A stretch of DNA of 64,000 nucleotides, from assembly GCA_050249695.1 (NCBI GenBank), contig JBFWQA010000003.1, forward strand, positions 124,001-188,000. The letters are read 5' to 3'. The notes below the pieces were generated by a model. That model did no database searches and was not told the DNA's origin. It was given only the letters and a program-made list of their open reading frames with translations. This DNA comes from JACKJP01 sp050249695 (lineage in GTDB: Bacteria > Pseudomonadota > Alphaproteobacteria > Rhizobiales > Tepidamorphaceae). How positions within the stretch are numbered: the first letter of the stretch is position 1; the number at the start of each line of letters is the position of its first letter. A program made the position numbers and the translations under genes. Below are positions 1-10,750 of the stretch, piece after piece.

Positions 1-140
1 ATCAGCAGGGAACAGGAGGTATGCCTGACGAACACCGTCAGCAGTCCGTCGCCCCGCGCATCCGCGAGAAATTCCCGCGCACGGTCGGTGAACTCGTAGA
101 GGCCGGGTCCGTCCGTTGTGATCTCGATTGTCGTCAGCAT
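1..140 (-). CDS. YjbQ/UPF0047 family protein (secondary thiamine-phosphate synthase-like), N-terminal part
   Basis: Partial gene running off the left edge; only the first 46 codons are visible. Translating the minus strand from the ATG at 140 gives a protein starting MLTTIEITTDG and reaching VRHTSCSLLI. The His-Thr-Ser-x-Ser-Leu-Leu motif is the signature of the YjbQ (UPF0047) family, some members of which have been reported to have weak thiamine-phosphate synthase activity. The true cellular role is unsettled. The family is about 140 residues long, so roughly two thirds is missing here. The next gene on the same strand, emrB, ends over 300 bases upstream, so this is probably a separate unit. 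Family assignment is good; function is not. Confidence 0.8.
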   Translation of the reverse strand, partial: MLTTIEITTDGPGLYEFTDRAREFLADARGDGLLTVFVRHTSCSLL

Positions 141-457
141 GGAGGTGACCTCGCATCCGCCGCGCAATGCCTTTGCCCCCGGCGGCGTGGGAACAAGATG
201 GCTCGGCCGGGATTTGATCAGAGTTGGCCGGCCGCGCCTAGCTTTTGGAGCGAAATGGCCGGCGGGAAATGAGGGACGAAGATGGCGGCCCCGCAAACGA
301 TCGACGCTTCGCGCCGACGCGGCCCGCCGCAGCCGATGCCCAGTCTATCGCAACGCGACACAAACCGTATTCGGCGAAGGACCCGCAGACGATCTGCACA
401 AGGCCAACGCGTTGATAGGTCACGTGCAGGAGGTTCGCAGCCGTAACCCCCATGCCC
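141..457. other. Intergenic stretch upstream of the yjbQ-like gene
   Basis: About 317 bases between the yjbQ-like start and the emrB stop. Open frames here are short and resemble no family I know. I see no RNA gene and no clear terminator hairpin with a T-run behind emrB. It presumably carries the yjbQ-like promoter, but I cannot point to one. Confidence 0.4.
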
Positions 458-1969
458 TTAAGCGGAAGCGCGCGTCCCGCGCATCAGCGGCAGCAAAACC
501 ATGGGGATCAGCGAAAGCACCACCAGCATCAGGAAGTCGTTGAGATAGGCGACCATGACCGCCTGCTTGGCGATTTCGCCATTCAGCGCCATGACGCCGG
601 TCGGCAGGTGCCAGTTCCATGTCTGCGGCAGGAACGGCGCGTTCATCGTATCGCGGAAGGGCGACATGATGCCGGCAAGGCCGGCATGCGCCCGCTGCAT
701 GTTCTGGGCCAGCAGGCTCACGACGAGCGAGATGCCGATGCTGCTGCCGATATTGCGCAGAAGGCTGAACATCGCCGTGCCCTCGCTGCGGAGTCGCGGA
801 TCCATTGTCGAAAACGCAATCGTGGAAAGCGGCACGAAGACGAAGCCGAGGCCGAAGCCCTGAGCGATGCTGACGAGGATGAAGCGCTGCATCGTCACGT
901 CGACGGTGAATTGCGACATCTCCCAGAGCGAGGCGGCGGTGAGCGCCAGCCCGATGAAAATGAACCACCTTGCATCGAAGCGCGCAAGCAGCCGCCCGAC
1001 GAGAAACATCGCAAGCCCCGTCCCAAAACCGCGTGGGGCGAGGATGAACCCCGCGTCGAGCACCGGGTAGCCGAGGACGTTCTGCAGGAAGGTGGGCAGC
1101 AGGGTCAGCGACGAGAACAGCACCATGCCGATCACGGTCATGAAGACGAGGCCTGCGGCGAAGTTGCGGTCCCTGAACAATGCCGGCTCGATGAACGGTT
1201 CATCAGCGGTGAACATGTGCACCAGGAACAGGTAGAGACAAAGCCCAGCCATCACCGCTTCCAGGACGATTTCGGGCGATGAGAACCAGTCCTGGGATTC
1301 GCCCCGGTCGAGCATCATCTGGAGCGAACCGATGGCAAGGCTGAGCAAGGCGAACCCGAACCAGTCGAACCGCCGCCGGATGCGATCGGTCTCCGGCACG
1401 AAGGCGAGAATTCCCGCGAGCGCCAGGGCCCCTACCGGCAGATTGACGTAGAACACCCAGCGCCAGCTGAAATATTCGGTCAGATAGCCGCCGAGCGTCG
1501 GACCGATGATCGGCCCCACCATGACGCCCAGCCCCCACATGGCGATGGCCTGACCGTGCCGTTCGCGCGGATTGATGTCGAGCAGGACCGCCTGCGAAAG
1601 CGGGATCAGACCCGCGCCGAAAGCGCCTTGCAGGATGCGGAACAGCACGATCTGCTCCAGCGACGTCGCCGCGCCGCACAGCATCGACGTCAGTGTGAAA
1701 CCGCCGACCATCGTCGCGAAAAGCCGGCGTCGCCCGAGCCGCGCGGCCAGAAAGCCCGTCGGCGGAGTCATGATGGCGGAGGCAACGATATAGGATGTGA
1801 GGACCCAGGCGATCTGGTCGGTCGTTGCCGACATGCTGCCCTGCATATGCGGCAGCGCGACCACCGCGATCGTGGTGTCCACCGCATAGACGATGGTCGC
1901 CAGCATGATCGTGAAGGTGATCAGCGCCCGTCTGCCGGGCGTGATCGTCGCCGGGTCGATCGGGCTCAA
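458..1969 (-). CDS. emrB: EmrB/QacA-family (DHA2) MFS multidrug transporter
   Basis: Inner-membrane proton-driven drug exporter of the 14-helix DHA2 branch of the major facilitator superfamily, 503 residues, the usual EmrB length. Visible signatures are VDTTIAVVALPHM in helix 1, the motif-A loop GFLAARLGRRR near residue 72, and a motif-C glycine/proline run (GPIIGPTLGG) near residue 155. The start is a TTG at 1969 that overlaps the emrA stop (TTGA). The next in-frame ATG lies inside helix 1, so TTG is the better choice and implies translational coupling. It should form a tripartite pump with EmrA and an outer-membrane channel not present here. It is the last gene of a marR-emrA-emrB operon and is probably repressed by that MarR. 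Confidence 0.93.
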   Translation of the reverse strand: MSPIDPATITPGRRALITFTIMLATIVYAVDTTIAVVALPHMQGSMSATTDQIAWVLTSYIVASAIMTPPTGFLAARLGRRRLFATMVGGFTLTSMLCGAATSLEQIVLFRILQGAFGAGLIPLSQAVLLDINPRERHGQAIAMWGLGVMVGPIIGPTLGGYLTEYFSWRWVFYVNLPVGALALAGILAFVPETDRIRRRFDWFGFALLSLAIGSLQMMLDRGESQDWFSSPEIVLEAVMAGLCLYLFLVHMFTADEPFIEPALFRDRNFAAGLVFMTVIGMVLFSSLTLLPTFLQNVLGYPVLDAGFILAPRGFGTGLAMFLVGRLLARFDARWFIFIGLALTAASLWEMSQFTVDVTMQRFILVSIAQGFGLGFVFVPLSTIAFSTMDPRLRSEGTAMFSLLRNIGSSIGISLVVSLLAQNMQRAHAGLAGIMSPFRDTMNAPFLPQTWNWHLPTGVMALNGEIAKQAVMVAYLNDFLMLVVLSLIPMVLLPLMRGTRASA

Positions 1970-3135
1970 CGTTGATCAGCCTCGGCGGCATTGGCGGCCA
2001 TCTTGCTGTCGCCACCGAACCAGCCGAGCGCCGTACGGACGAATCCGGGAAGCGCCCGGCGATGGCCGGTATCGACTTCGACCGTGCTGCTCATCCCGGC
2101 GCGTAGCGGCGCATCGTCCGGCTGCACTGTCATGGAGATGCGCACGGGGACGCGCTGAACCACCTTGATCCAATTCCCGGTCCCATTCTGCGCGGGGATG
2201 ACGGAAAATTCGGCGGCCGTCGCCTGTGCGATGCTCTCCACCTCGCCGGTCCATTCGCGGCCCGGATAGGTATCGACCCGGATCGTCACCGGTTGGCCGC
2301 GGCGCAGATAGGTCAGGTCGGTCTCCTTGAAATTCGCCTCGATCCAGACCCTGTCGGTACCGACGAGGCTCATCACCGGGCTGCTCAGCGCGCCGTTGCC
2401 GACGACCTGTGTGCCGATATCGGGGATGTTGCTGGCAATGCCGTTCAGCGGCGCGCGCACCGTCGTGCGCTGCAGGTCGAGATCGGCGCGGTCACGGGCG
2501 GCCTTCGCCGCCAGATAGCGCGGATGCTGCTCGACCGGAATGTCCGGATCACCGCCGAGTTGGGCGCGGATCTGTGCCATCTCCTGCTCGGCGACATCGA
2601 TCTTGGACTTTGCGACATCGAGGTCGTGCTGGACCTCGTCGAGCCGGGTCAGCGCGACGGAGCGGGTCTCCGCCAGCTTGGACTGTCGCTCATAGGCCTT
2701 CTTGGCATAGTCGAGATTGGCGCGCGCGAGCGTCAGTTCCTCGCGCTTCTGGCGATAGGAAGCCTTGAGGCTCAGGACCTCGTCGCGGACATTCCGCAGC
2801 CCGGCTTCCGCAGCGGCCAGCGCGATCTCATAGGGCCGCTGATCGATGCGGAACAGCACGTCGCCCTTCTGCACAAACTGATTTTCGTGCACCGGAACCG
2901 CTTCCACCAGCCCGGAGACTTCCGCGGCAATCATCACCTTGTCGGTCTTCAGATAGGCGTTGTCGGTCTCGACGAAGCGGCCGCCGGTGAAATAGATATA
3001 GGCCCCCACGACGAGGACGAGCAGCGGCCCCGCAACCAGCAGTACGCGGCGCAGCCGGCGGCGGCGCGAGGCGGCCGGCGGCGCGGCCTCCGCATCATCC
3101 TGCGACGCCTGTCCTTGTTGCCTTGCGTCAGTCAT
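1966..3135 (-). CDS. emrA: EmrA/HlyD-family membrane-fusion subunit of the drug efflux pump
   Basis: Periplasmic adaptor linking EmrB to an outer-membrane channel, 389 residues. Order: short polar cytoplasmic N-terminus, one transmembrane anchor at about residues 31-49, biotinyl-lipoyl-like half (FVETDNAYLKTDKV...), a long helical hairpin about residues 110-220 (Lys/Glu/Ala-rich), then the second lipoyl half and beta-barrel (APLNGIASNIPDIGTQV). The start at 3135 (MTDARQQGQ) was chosen because AAAGG lies a suitable distance upstream. An in-frame start 60 bases earlier would give an implausible basic extension inside the marR gene. It overlaps the marR stop by 8 bases and the emrB start by 4, so the three genes are tightly coupled. 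Confidence 0.92.
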   Translation of the reverse strand: MTDARQQGQASQDDAEAAPPAASRRRRLRRVLLVAGPLLVLVVGAYIYFTGGRFVETDNAYLKTDKVMIAAEVSGLVEAVPVHENQFVQKGDVLFRIDQRPYEIALAAAEAGLRNVRDEVLSLKASYRQKREELTLARANLDYAKKAYERQSKLAETRSVALTRLDEVQHDLDVAKSKIDVAEQEMAQIRAQLGGDPDIPVEQHPRYLAAKAARDRADLDLQRTTVRAPLNGIASNIPDIGTQVVGNGALSSPVMSLVGTDRVWIEANFKETDLTYLRRGQPVTIRVDTYPGREWTGEVESIAQATAAEFSVIPAQNGTGNWIKVVQRVPVRISMTVQPDDAPLRAGMSSTVEVDTGHRRALPGFVRTALGWFGGDSKMAANAAEADQR

Positions 3136-3622
3136 TTTCGGCTTTTCCTTTTGCCTTTTCGCCCGCCCCCGGCCTCTGGCCGCAGTTTTCGGCAAGCAAT
3201 AGATTGTGTTTCATCCGCCTCAGCGTCTCGATCGCCTGGGCGACCGCCGCTTCTGGAATGTCGCCAACGGTCTCCTGCCGGGTCTCGGCGGCCATGGACC
3301 ACATGCGGCCGATCATCAGGCGTCCCTCCGGCGTGAGGTTGATTCTGAACGCGCGGCGGTCGGCCGGATCGGCGGTGCGCGTGATGAGCCTGAGCGCCTG
3401 CAATCCGTCGAGAAGGCGCGCCAGGGTCATCGGATGAATCTCAAGCTTCTCGGCCAGGACGACCTGGCGGATGCCCTCTTCCCGAGAGAGAAAGACCAGC
3501 GCGCGCGCCTGCGCCAGCGACAGCCCCAACATCTGCGCGCGGCGGTTGAAGTTGTGCCGCATGAGACGTGAGAGATCGCCAATGAGAAAGCCCAAAGAGG
3601 TGTCCGGATCGATATCCGTCAT
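3128..3622 (-). CDS. MarR-family repressor of the emrAB operon
   Basis: 164-residue winged-helix regulator. The HTH covers about residues 50-80 (RQVVLAEKLEIHPMTLARLLDGLQ) and the wing contains the family Asp-x-Arg signature (ADPADRRAFRINLTPEG). It is first in the operon with emrA and emrB, so it most likely represses its own transcription and the pump, releasing DNA when a drug-like ligand binds. Its N-terminal 120 residues closely resemble the separate MarR at 3813-4283, showing a duplication. The C-terminal tail after residue 150 is low-complexity and charged. Ligand unknown. Confidence 0.9.
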   Translation of the reverse strand: MTDIDPDTSLGFLIGDLSRLMRHNFNRRAQMLGLSLAQARALVFLSREEGIRQVVLAEKLEIHPMTLARLLDGLQALRLITRTADPADRRAFRINLTPEGRLMIGRMWSMAAETRQETVGDIPEAAVAQAIETLRRMKHNLLLAENCGQRPGAGEKAKGKAEND

Positions 3623-3644
3623 CCCGGTTCATCCGATCAGTACT

Positions 3645-3662
3645 AATGATAATAATTATTGA
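3645..3662. promoter_or_regulatory. AT-rich palindrome upstream of marR-emrAB, candidate operator
   Basis: Immediately upstream of the marR start lies an AT-rich patch in otherwise GC-rich DNA, centred on the perfect palindrome AATAATTATT at 3651-3660. MarR proteins usually bind short AT-rich inverted repeats overlapping their own promoter. The position fits autoregulation; binding is inferred. Confidence 0.45.
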
Positions 3663-3812
3663 TTACGGTATAAGGGCGGCACGAGGAATGCGCAAGGCGC
3701 GTTTACATTCTCAAAAGCGTGTCTGGAAAAACGGCCCCCACGGCGTGCGGAGGCCGCGAACCGGCCATACCGATAGCCGCGCCCTCGAGCGCGCGGTACG
3801 CGGAGCCGGAAC

Positions 3813-4283
3813 CTAGCTGGCCGCCTGGCGTTCCGCCGTTTCGTCGGATTCCAGCGCCTGAAGGTTGTTCTTGATCTTGGCCAGCGACCTGTAGAAATCC
3901 TCCGCCGCCTTTTCGGTGAAGCCGGCGATGGCCATGTTCCCGGCTTCCACCACGAGCGGCCAGACCTTCTTGGCAAGCGTCGTGCCTTGCGCCGTCAGAT
4001 GGATGCGGAACGCACGGCGGTCTTTGGGATCGGCGCGGCGTTCGACCATGCCCATTTCCTGCAGCCCGTCGACAAGCCTTGCGACCGTCATCGGCTGGAT
4101 CTCCAGTTTCTCGGCCAGAGTCACCTGCTTGATGCCCTCTTCAAGTGCCAGAACGGCGAGCGCCCGTCCCTGGGCCAGCGACAGTCCCAACTCACCCAGG
4201 CGGCGATGGAAATGCCGCCGCATCAGACGGGAGGTATCGGCGACAAGGAAACCCAGCGGCACCTCGGCATCGGGATAGATCAT
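3813..4283 (-). CDS. Second MarR-family transcriptional regulator
   Basis: 156-residue MarR protein, a clear paralogue of the neighbouring emrAB regulator: both begin with an acidic stretch then LGFL(V/I)(A/G)D-SRLMR, share LSLAQ-RAL, and have an almost identical recognition helix (LAEKLEI-PMT-ARL-DGLQ). The wing signature is ADPKDRRAFRIHLTAQG. The ATG at 4283 is the only sensible start. It is not coupled to a transporter gene: the emrAB marR starts 190 bases downstream on the same strand. It could act on the same pump, on itself, or on a distant target. A 9-bp inverted repeat lies just upstream. Confidence 0.88.
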   Translation of the reverse strand: MIYPDAEVPLGFLVADTSRLMRRHFHRRLGELGLSLAQGRALAVLALEEGIKQVTLAEKLEIQPMTVARLVDGLQEMGMVERRADPKDRRAFRIHLTAQGTTLAKKVWPLVVEAGNMAIAGFTEKAAEDFYRSLAKIKNNLQALESDETAERQAAS

Positions 4284-4314
4284 GAGGCTGGCTTCTTTCT
4301 CAGGTTGGGAGTCA

Positions 4315-4338
4315 TTTATAATACATGCTTATTGTAAA
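4315..4338. promoter_or_regulatory. Inverted repeat upstream of the second marR, candidate operator
   Basis: TTTATAATA, six bases, then TATTGTAAA: two 9-base arms matching at 8 of 9 positions, 32 bases before the marR start. Size, AT-richness and position are typical of a MarR autoregulatory operator. It shares the CAATAA core with the patch upstream of the paralogue, so the two regulators might cross-bind. This is inference from sequence. Confidence 0.55.
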
Positions 4339-4391
4339 CCGCAGTGCGATGTGAGCACAAGGAACGACTGCGCCCTTCGGCGGCCCGTCGC

Positions 4392-4416
4392 AAAAAGGCC
4401 GCCCGAAGGCGGCCTT
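4392..4416 (-). terminator. Intrinsic terminator of rpoD
   Basis: On the minus strand a perfect 9-bp stem (AAGGCCGCC / GGCGGCCTT) with a UUCG tetraloop is followed by a run of five T. It lies 25 bases past the rpoD stop. This is a textbook rho-independent terminator closing the yqeY-dnaG-rpoD unit. Confidence 0.88.
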
Positions 4417-4440
4417 GCCATATCGGTTTCTGCCGGACGC

Positions 4441-6453
<2,013 letters not shown>

Positions 6454-6683
6454 GCTTACTCCGTGTCGACCGTGCCGGCCCTCACCGGCGAGGAATGCAT
6501 CACCAAACGCCCGGCAACGGCGAACTTGCGATTTCGCCCCGGGCGTCAAGCTGGCTGGTCCGTTCCTGCCCTCGAAAGGATAGGCGGAATGCTCCTAACC
6601 AGTGATTAACCAACAGCGCCCGCGCGGCTCAATAAACCATCGCGACCCGAATCGAAAGCCTGCTGTCATCTCCGGCGCCATTG

Positions 6684-8597
6684 TCAAACCGATCGCCGCA
6701 CATGCCGGGAGGCCAGACCGAAACCTTCCACCTCGACTTCCGACCCGCTCGTTCCGGCCAGATCGTTCCTCAGCTCCACGATCCGCTCCCAGTTCGTTTC
6801 GCTCGGGTCCGCCCGAAAACTGTCTTCGGCAGCCTTGAGTTCCTTATGTAGCGTGACTTGCCGGTGGTGCAAGGCCAGGATGTGGTCAAAGCCGATCAGC
6901 GCGTCGGCCCCGTCCGCCTCGGGCCGGGCGAACCAGTCACCCGCATCCGCCGCCACGCTGTCCAGCCGGGTCACAAGATCTCCCTGTCCCGCGCCCTTCA
7001 GGGCGGCGCGGACGGCGCCGGCATCGCCAGCCGTTCCTTCCATCGCCATGTCGATCAGCCGCGCCGCCACCGCGCCGAGTTCGGGAGCGGCAAAGTCGAA
7101 CGCCGCCAGTTCCTCCGCGCGTTCGGCGATGATCTCGGGATGGTTGATGGCGGTCATCAGCAGCAGCGCCTCGCGGCGAGGCAAGGCCCGCGCGCGTACC
7201 TGCCGGATGAGACGCTCGCTCGCCTGTTGCACCTGGGCTCTTCCGTCGCTGACCCGCCAGCCGCCACGGCCGCGAGCCTCGCGCCAGTCCCCTCTGCCGC
7301 CGCTTGTCCCGCGCCGCTGCGGCAGCTGCGCACCCAGCAGCCCGTTGATCCGCGCACGCATGTCCTGCCCGTAATAGCGCCGCACCGTATCGTCCTTGAT
7401 GGACCTGATCGCATCCCCGATCCGCGCTTCGAAGGCGGCACGCCGTTCGGGCGTATCGAGCAGGGCCGCTTCCGCCTCGCGCGCCCAGAGCATGTCGGCA
7501 AGCCCTCTTGGCGCGGACAGCGCATCGGCCAGGGCCGCCGCGCCGCTGTCGCGCAGGATATCGTCCGGGTCGCGTCCTTCGGGCAGCATCGCAAATCGCA
7601 GCGATTTTCCCGGCACCAGCATCGGCAGCGCCGTGTCCACCGCCCTGAAGGCCGCTTTCAGCCCCGCATTGTCGCCGTCGAAGCACAGGATGGGCTCGTC
7701 CGCCATCCGCCAGAGCAGGTGCAACTGGTTCTCCGTCAGCGCCGTCCCGAGCGGCGCCACCGTGTTGGCGAAGCCGCCCGCGGTCATCGCCACGACGTCC
7801 ATATAGCCCTCGGTCACATAGACAGCGCCTTTTTCCGTCGCCGCGGACCGCGCCGCATAGGCGTTGAACAGCACGTCGCCCTTGTGGAACAGCGGCGTTT
7901 CCGGCGAATTCATGTATTTCGCCTTCGCCTCAGCCGAAAGCGCGCGGCCGCCGAAGGCGATGACGCGGTTCTTCAGATCCATGATCGGAAACATCAGCCG
8001 GTCGCGGAATCGGTCATAGGGCGTCGGTATGTCCTCCCCGGCGATCAGCAATCCGGCCCGGATCATATCGTCGGCGGCGACACCGCGCGCGGCGAGATGC
8101 TCCTTGAGCGCCGTCCTGGAGGAAGGCGCATAGCCGATCCTGAACAGCGCGATCATCCCGCTGCTGACGCCGCGCCGCTGCAGATAGGCGCGTGCCTCCC
8201 TGCCCGCCTGCCCCTGAAGTTGCGCCTGAAACCATGCCGCCGCCATCTCCATGACCTCGTGGAGGCCGGCGCGCTTTTCCTCGCGCTCGCGCCATGCGGG
8301 ATCGGGTGCGGGCAGCGAAAGCCCCGCCTCGCCGGCCAGCCGCTCCACCGCCTCGGCGAAGGAAAGCCCCTCCGTTTCCATCACGAACGAGAAAATGTCG
8401 CCGTGCTTGCTGCTGGAGAAGCAGTGGTAGAAGCCCTTCTGATCATTGACCGTGAAGGAAGGTGATTTTTCCTGATTGAAGGGCGACAGGCCGATGAACT
8501 CCCTGCCCTGCCGCCGCAGCTTCACGCGCTTGCCCACGACCTGCGACACGGGAAGCCGCGCCCTGATCTCATCGAGGAATTGTGGCGTGAATCGCAT
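6684..8597 (-). CDS. dnaG: DNA primase
   Basis: Synthesises RNA primers for replication with the DnaB helicase. 637 residues: N-terminal zinc-ribbon-like domain (about 1-100), catalytic RNA-polymerase domain with the TOPRIM motifs (VTEGYMDVVA and DGDNAGLKAA) around residues 255-340, and a helical C-terminal helicase-binding domain. In the zinc-ribbon segment the usual Cys-x2-His ... Cys-x2-Cys ligands read GLSPFN and HCFSSS, so three of four zinc ligands are replaced. The start at 8597 (MRFTPQFLDEIR) matches the family N-terminus; an upstream ATG would add 24 unconserved residues. It lies between yqeY and rpoD on the same strand. Confidence 0.97.
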   Translation of the reverse strand: MRFTPQFLDEIRARLPVSQVVGKRVKLRRQGREFIGLSPFNQEKSPSFTVNDQKGFYHCFSSSKHGDIFSFVMETEGLSFAEAVERLAGEAGLSLPAPDPAWREREEKRAGLHEVMEMAAAWFQAQLQGQAGREARAYLQRRGVSSGMIALFRIGYAPSSRTALKEHLAARGVAADDMIRAGLLIAGEDIPTPYDRFRDRLMFPIMDLKNRVIAFGGRALSAEAKAKYMNSPETPLFHKGDVLFNAYAARSAATEKGAVYVTEGYMDVVAMTAGGFANTVAPLGTALTENQLHLLWRMADEPILCFDGDNAGLKAAFRAVDTALPMLVPGKSLRFAMLPEGRDPDDILRDSGAAALADALSAPRGLADMLWAREAEAALLDTPERRAAFEARIGDAIRSIKDDTVRRYYGQDMRARINGLLGAQLPQRRGTSGGRGDWREARGRGGWRVSDGRAQVQQASERLIRQVRARALPRREALLLMTAINHPEIIAERAEELAAFDFAAPELGAVAARLIDMAMEGTAGDAGAVRAALKGAGQGDLVTRLDSVAADAGDWFARPEADGADALIGFDHILALHHRQVTLHKELKAAEDSFRADPSETNWERIVELRNDLAGTSGSEVEVEGFGLASRHVRRSV

Positions 8598-8729
8598 CGC
8601 AGTGCCGTCCGCGTCGGAAGGAACGAGTTTACGCCGCAAACCGCACGAAAGCGATTCGGCCGCTTTCAAAAAGGCGGCTTATCCACTATTTCGCCGGCGG
8701 CGGGTGCCCGTGAAGAACGGGCCTCGGCG

Positions 8730-9182
8730 TCAGCCGATCAGGTTCTTGATCAGCTGGTTGGCGCGCGAGAAATCCATCTGGCCGGGATAGCGCGACTTGA
8801 TCATGCCCATGCATTTGCCCATGTCGCGCAGGCCCGTCGCGCCGACCTCCGAGACGACGCCCTTGCAGACCGCGGCGATTTCCTCGTCCGACATCTGCTT
8901 GGGCAGGAACGAGCGGATGATCTCGATTTCCTCGCGCTCCTGCCCGGCCAGTTCCAGCCGGCCGGCTTCCTCGTAGATCTGCGCCGATTCCTCGCGCTGC
9001 TTGATCATCTTCTGCATCATCAGGCGAATGTCGTCGTCGCCGACCTTGTCCTTGCCGGCGGTGCGCGCCGCGATATCGCGATCCTTCAGCGCCGCGCTGA
9101 TCAGCCGCAGCGTCTGCATCCGACGCTTTTCCTGCGCCTTTGTCGCCAAATTCAATGCCTGATTGATCTCTTCGCGAAGCAT
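8730..9182 (-). CDS. yqeY: GatB/YqeY domain protein
   Basis: 150 residues, the standard length of the stand-alone YqeY family, which shares its helical C-terminal domain with the GatB subunit of tRNA amidotransferase and is thought to help aminoacyl-tRNA metabolism. It starts LREEINQALNLATKAQEKRRMQTLRLI and contains the family's RSFLPKQMSDEEI and FSRANQLIKNLI segments. It is first of yqeY-dnaG-rpoD and divergent from carA. The 228-base gap between carA and yqeY must hold both promoters. Confidence 0.92.
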   Translation of the reverse strand: MLREEINQALNLATKAQEKRRMQTLRLISAALKDRDIAARTAGKDKVGDDDIRLMMQKMIKQREESAQIYEEAGRLELAGQEREEIEIIRSFLPKQMSDEEIAAVCKGVVSEVGATGLRDMGKCMGMIKSRYPGQMDFSRANQLIKNLIG

Positions 9183-9265
9183 TCTGTGAGTCCCACAAAA
9201 ACCGTCCGAGAGGGGTCAGCCTATCCAACCCGCGACCTCGAAGCAAGCGTGTAAAAAATACTAAG

Positions 9266-9293
9266 TTGTTGAACTATAACGGATTTATATTAT
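9266..9293 (+). promoter_or_regulatory. Possible sigma-70 promoter for carA
   Basis: TTGTTG at 9266-9271 and TATTAT at 9288-9293, 16 bases apart, lie 118 bases before the carA start in an AT-richer patch. The -10 matches 5 of 6 consensus positions and the -35 only 3, so the call is tentative. Confidence 0.35.
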
Positions 9294-9410
9294 CCATCCA
9301 TCTTGACCGATGGCGTACATTCCGCTATCACCGCGCCAGACACTCCGCGCCTCCGCAATCTTCTGCGGGCATGGGCCGGACCTGCAATCCAACTGGCGGC
9401 TATATAGCGC

Positions 9411-10658
9411 ATGACAAGCAGTTCGCAAGCGGCAACGCGGACCGAAGACAACGGCGGCTGGTCTGAACCGGTTCCCACCGGCATGCTGGTTCTCACCGAC
9501 GGCACCATCTTCTACGGCACCGGGCTCGGCGCCACCGGCAGGGCCGTTGGTGAGGTCTGTTTCAATACCGCGATGACCGGCTATCAGGAAATCCTGACCG
9601 ATCCGTCCTATGCCGGCCAGATCATCTGCTTCACCTTTCCCCATATCGGCAATGTCGGCACGAATGACGAGGATATCGAAACGGTCAATATGGCCGCGGC
9701 GTCCGAAGTGCGCGGCTGCATCCTCAGGGCCGACATCACCGATCCGTCCAACTGGCGGGCCGCGCGGCGGCTCGACGAATGGCTGCGCGCGCGCGGCATC
9801 ATCGGCTTTGCGGGCATGGATACGCGCGCATTGACGGCCTATATCCGCGACAACGGCCCACCCCACGGCGTCATCGCGCACGATCCCAAGGGGGCTTTCG
9901 ACGCCGATGCGATGATCGGCGAGGCAAAGGCATGGCCGGGACTTGAAGGCATGGATCTCGTGCCGATGGTCGGCGCCACGCAGCGTCACGAATGGACCGA
10001 GACGCCCTGGCGGCTGGGCGAAGGATACGGACGGCTGGAAAGCCCGACCTGCCACGTCGTCGCGATCGACTACGGGGTCAAGCGCAACATTCTCCGTCAG
10101 CTGGCGGGCCTTGGCTGTCGTGTCACCGTCGTTCCCGCAACGATGACGGCGGACGAGATTCTGGCGCTCGGTCCCGACGGCGTTTTCCTATCCAACGGCC
10201 CCGGCGATCCCGCGGCGACGGGCGGATACGCCGTGCCCGTCATTCGCGCCCTTGTCGACAGCGGCCTTCCCGTCTTCGGCATATGCCTGGGACATCAGAT
10301 GCTGGCGCTGGCGCTCGGCGCCAAGACGATGAAGATGATGCAGGGGCATCACGGCGCCAATCATCCGGTTAAGGATTACACCACCGGAAAGGTCGAGATC
10401 ACCTCGATGAACCATGGGTTTTCCGTGGACAGGGCAACGTTGCCGCCGGGGGTTTCGGAAACCCACATATCGTTGTTCGACGGGTCCAATTGCGGTCTGT
10501 CGGTGGAGGGGAAGCCGGTATTCTCCGTCCAGTATCATCCCGAGGCTTCTCCCGGGCCGCAGGACAGCCACTACCTCTTCACGCGCTTCATCAATCTGAT
10601 AAGAAGCCGCAGGGGCGAAGCGCTTCTGCCGGAAAGATCCACGGCCGCTCACGGCTAA
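9411..10658 (+). CDS. carA: Carbamoyl-phosphate synthase small (glutaminase) subunit
   Basis: Hydrolyses glutamine and passes ammonia to CarB to make carbamoyl phosphate for arginine and pyrimidine synthesis. 415 residues. The N-terminal CPSase small domain contains the GEVCFNTAMTGYQEILTDPSY signature near residue 47, and the C-terminal class-I amidotransferase domain carries the nucleophile Cys292 in GICLGHQ and the HPEASPGP His/Glu pair near residue 376. It starts within the gap divergent to yqeY. carB is not adjacent: it begins 3.6 kb downstream after three unrelated genes. Confidence 0.97.
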   Translation: MTSSSQAATRTEDNGGWSEPVPTGMLVLTDGTIFYGTGLGATGRAVGEVCFNTAMTGYQEILTDPSYAGQIICFTFPHIGNVGTNDEDIETVNMAAASEVRGCILRADITDPSNWRAARRLDEWLRARGIIGFAGMDTRALTAYIRDNGPPHGVIAHDPKGAFDADAMIGEAKAWPGLEGMDLVPMVGATQRHEWTETPWRLGEGYGRLESPTCHVVAIDYGVKRNILRQLAGLGCRVTVVPATMTADEILALGPDGVFLSNGPGDPAATGGYAVPVIRALVDSGLPVFGICLGHQMLALALGAKTMKMMQGHHGANHPVKDYTTGKVEITSMNHGFSVDRATLPPGVSETHISLFDGSNCGLSVEGKPVFSVQYHPEASPGPQDSHYLFTRFINLIRSRRGEALLPERSTAAHG

Positions 10659-10750
10659 GCCCCGACGCTGCCTGCCGCGCTCAGGGTCCGGGACGGCCGG
10701 GGCAGGACGGCGTTCGTCGGACGGCTCAGGTGATCGGGAGGGGAAACGGA

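Noticed and set aside
21..272. Plus-strand gene at the left edge
   Set aside because: It is antisense to the yjbQ-like gene, whose minus-strand translation carries a clear family signature.
8706..8722. Hairpin GCCCGT-GAAGA-ACGGGC after yqeY as a terminator
   Set aside because: The stem is only 6 bp and no T-run follows on the minus strand, and yqeY-dnaG are normally cotranscribed.
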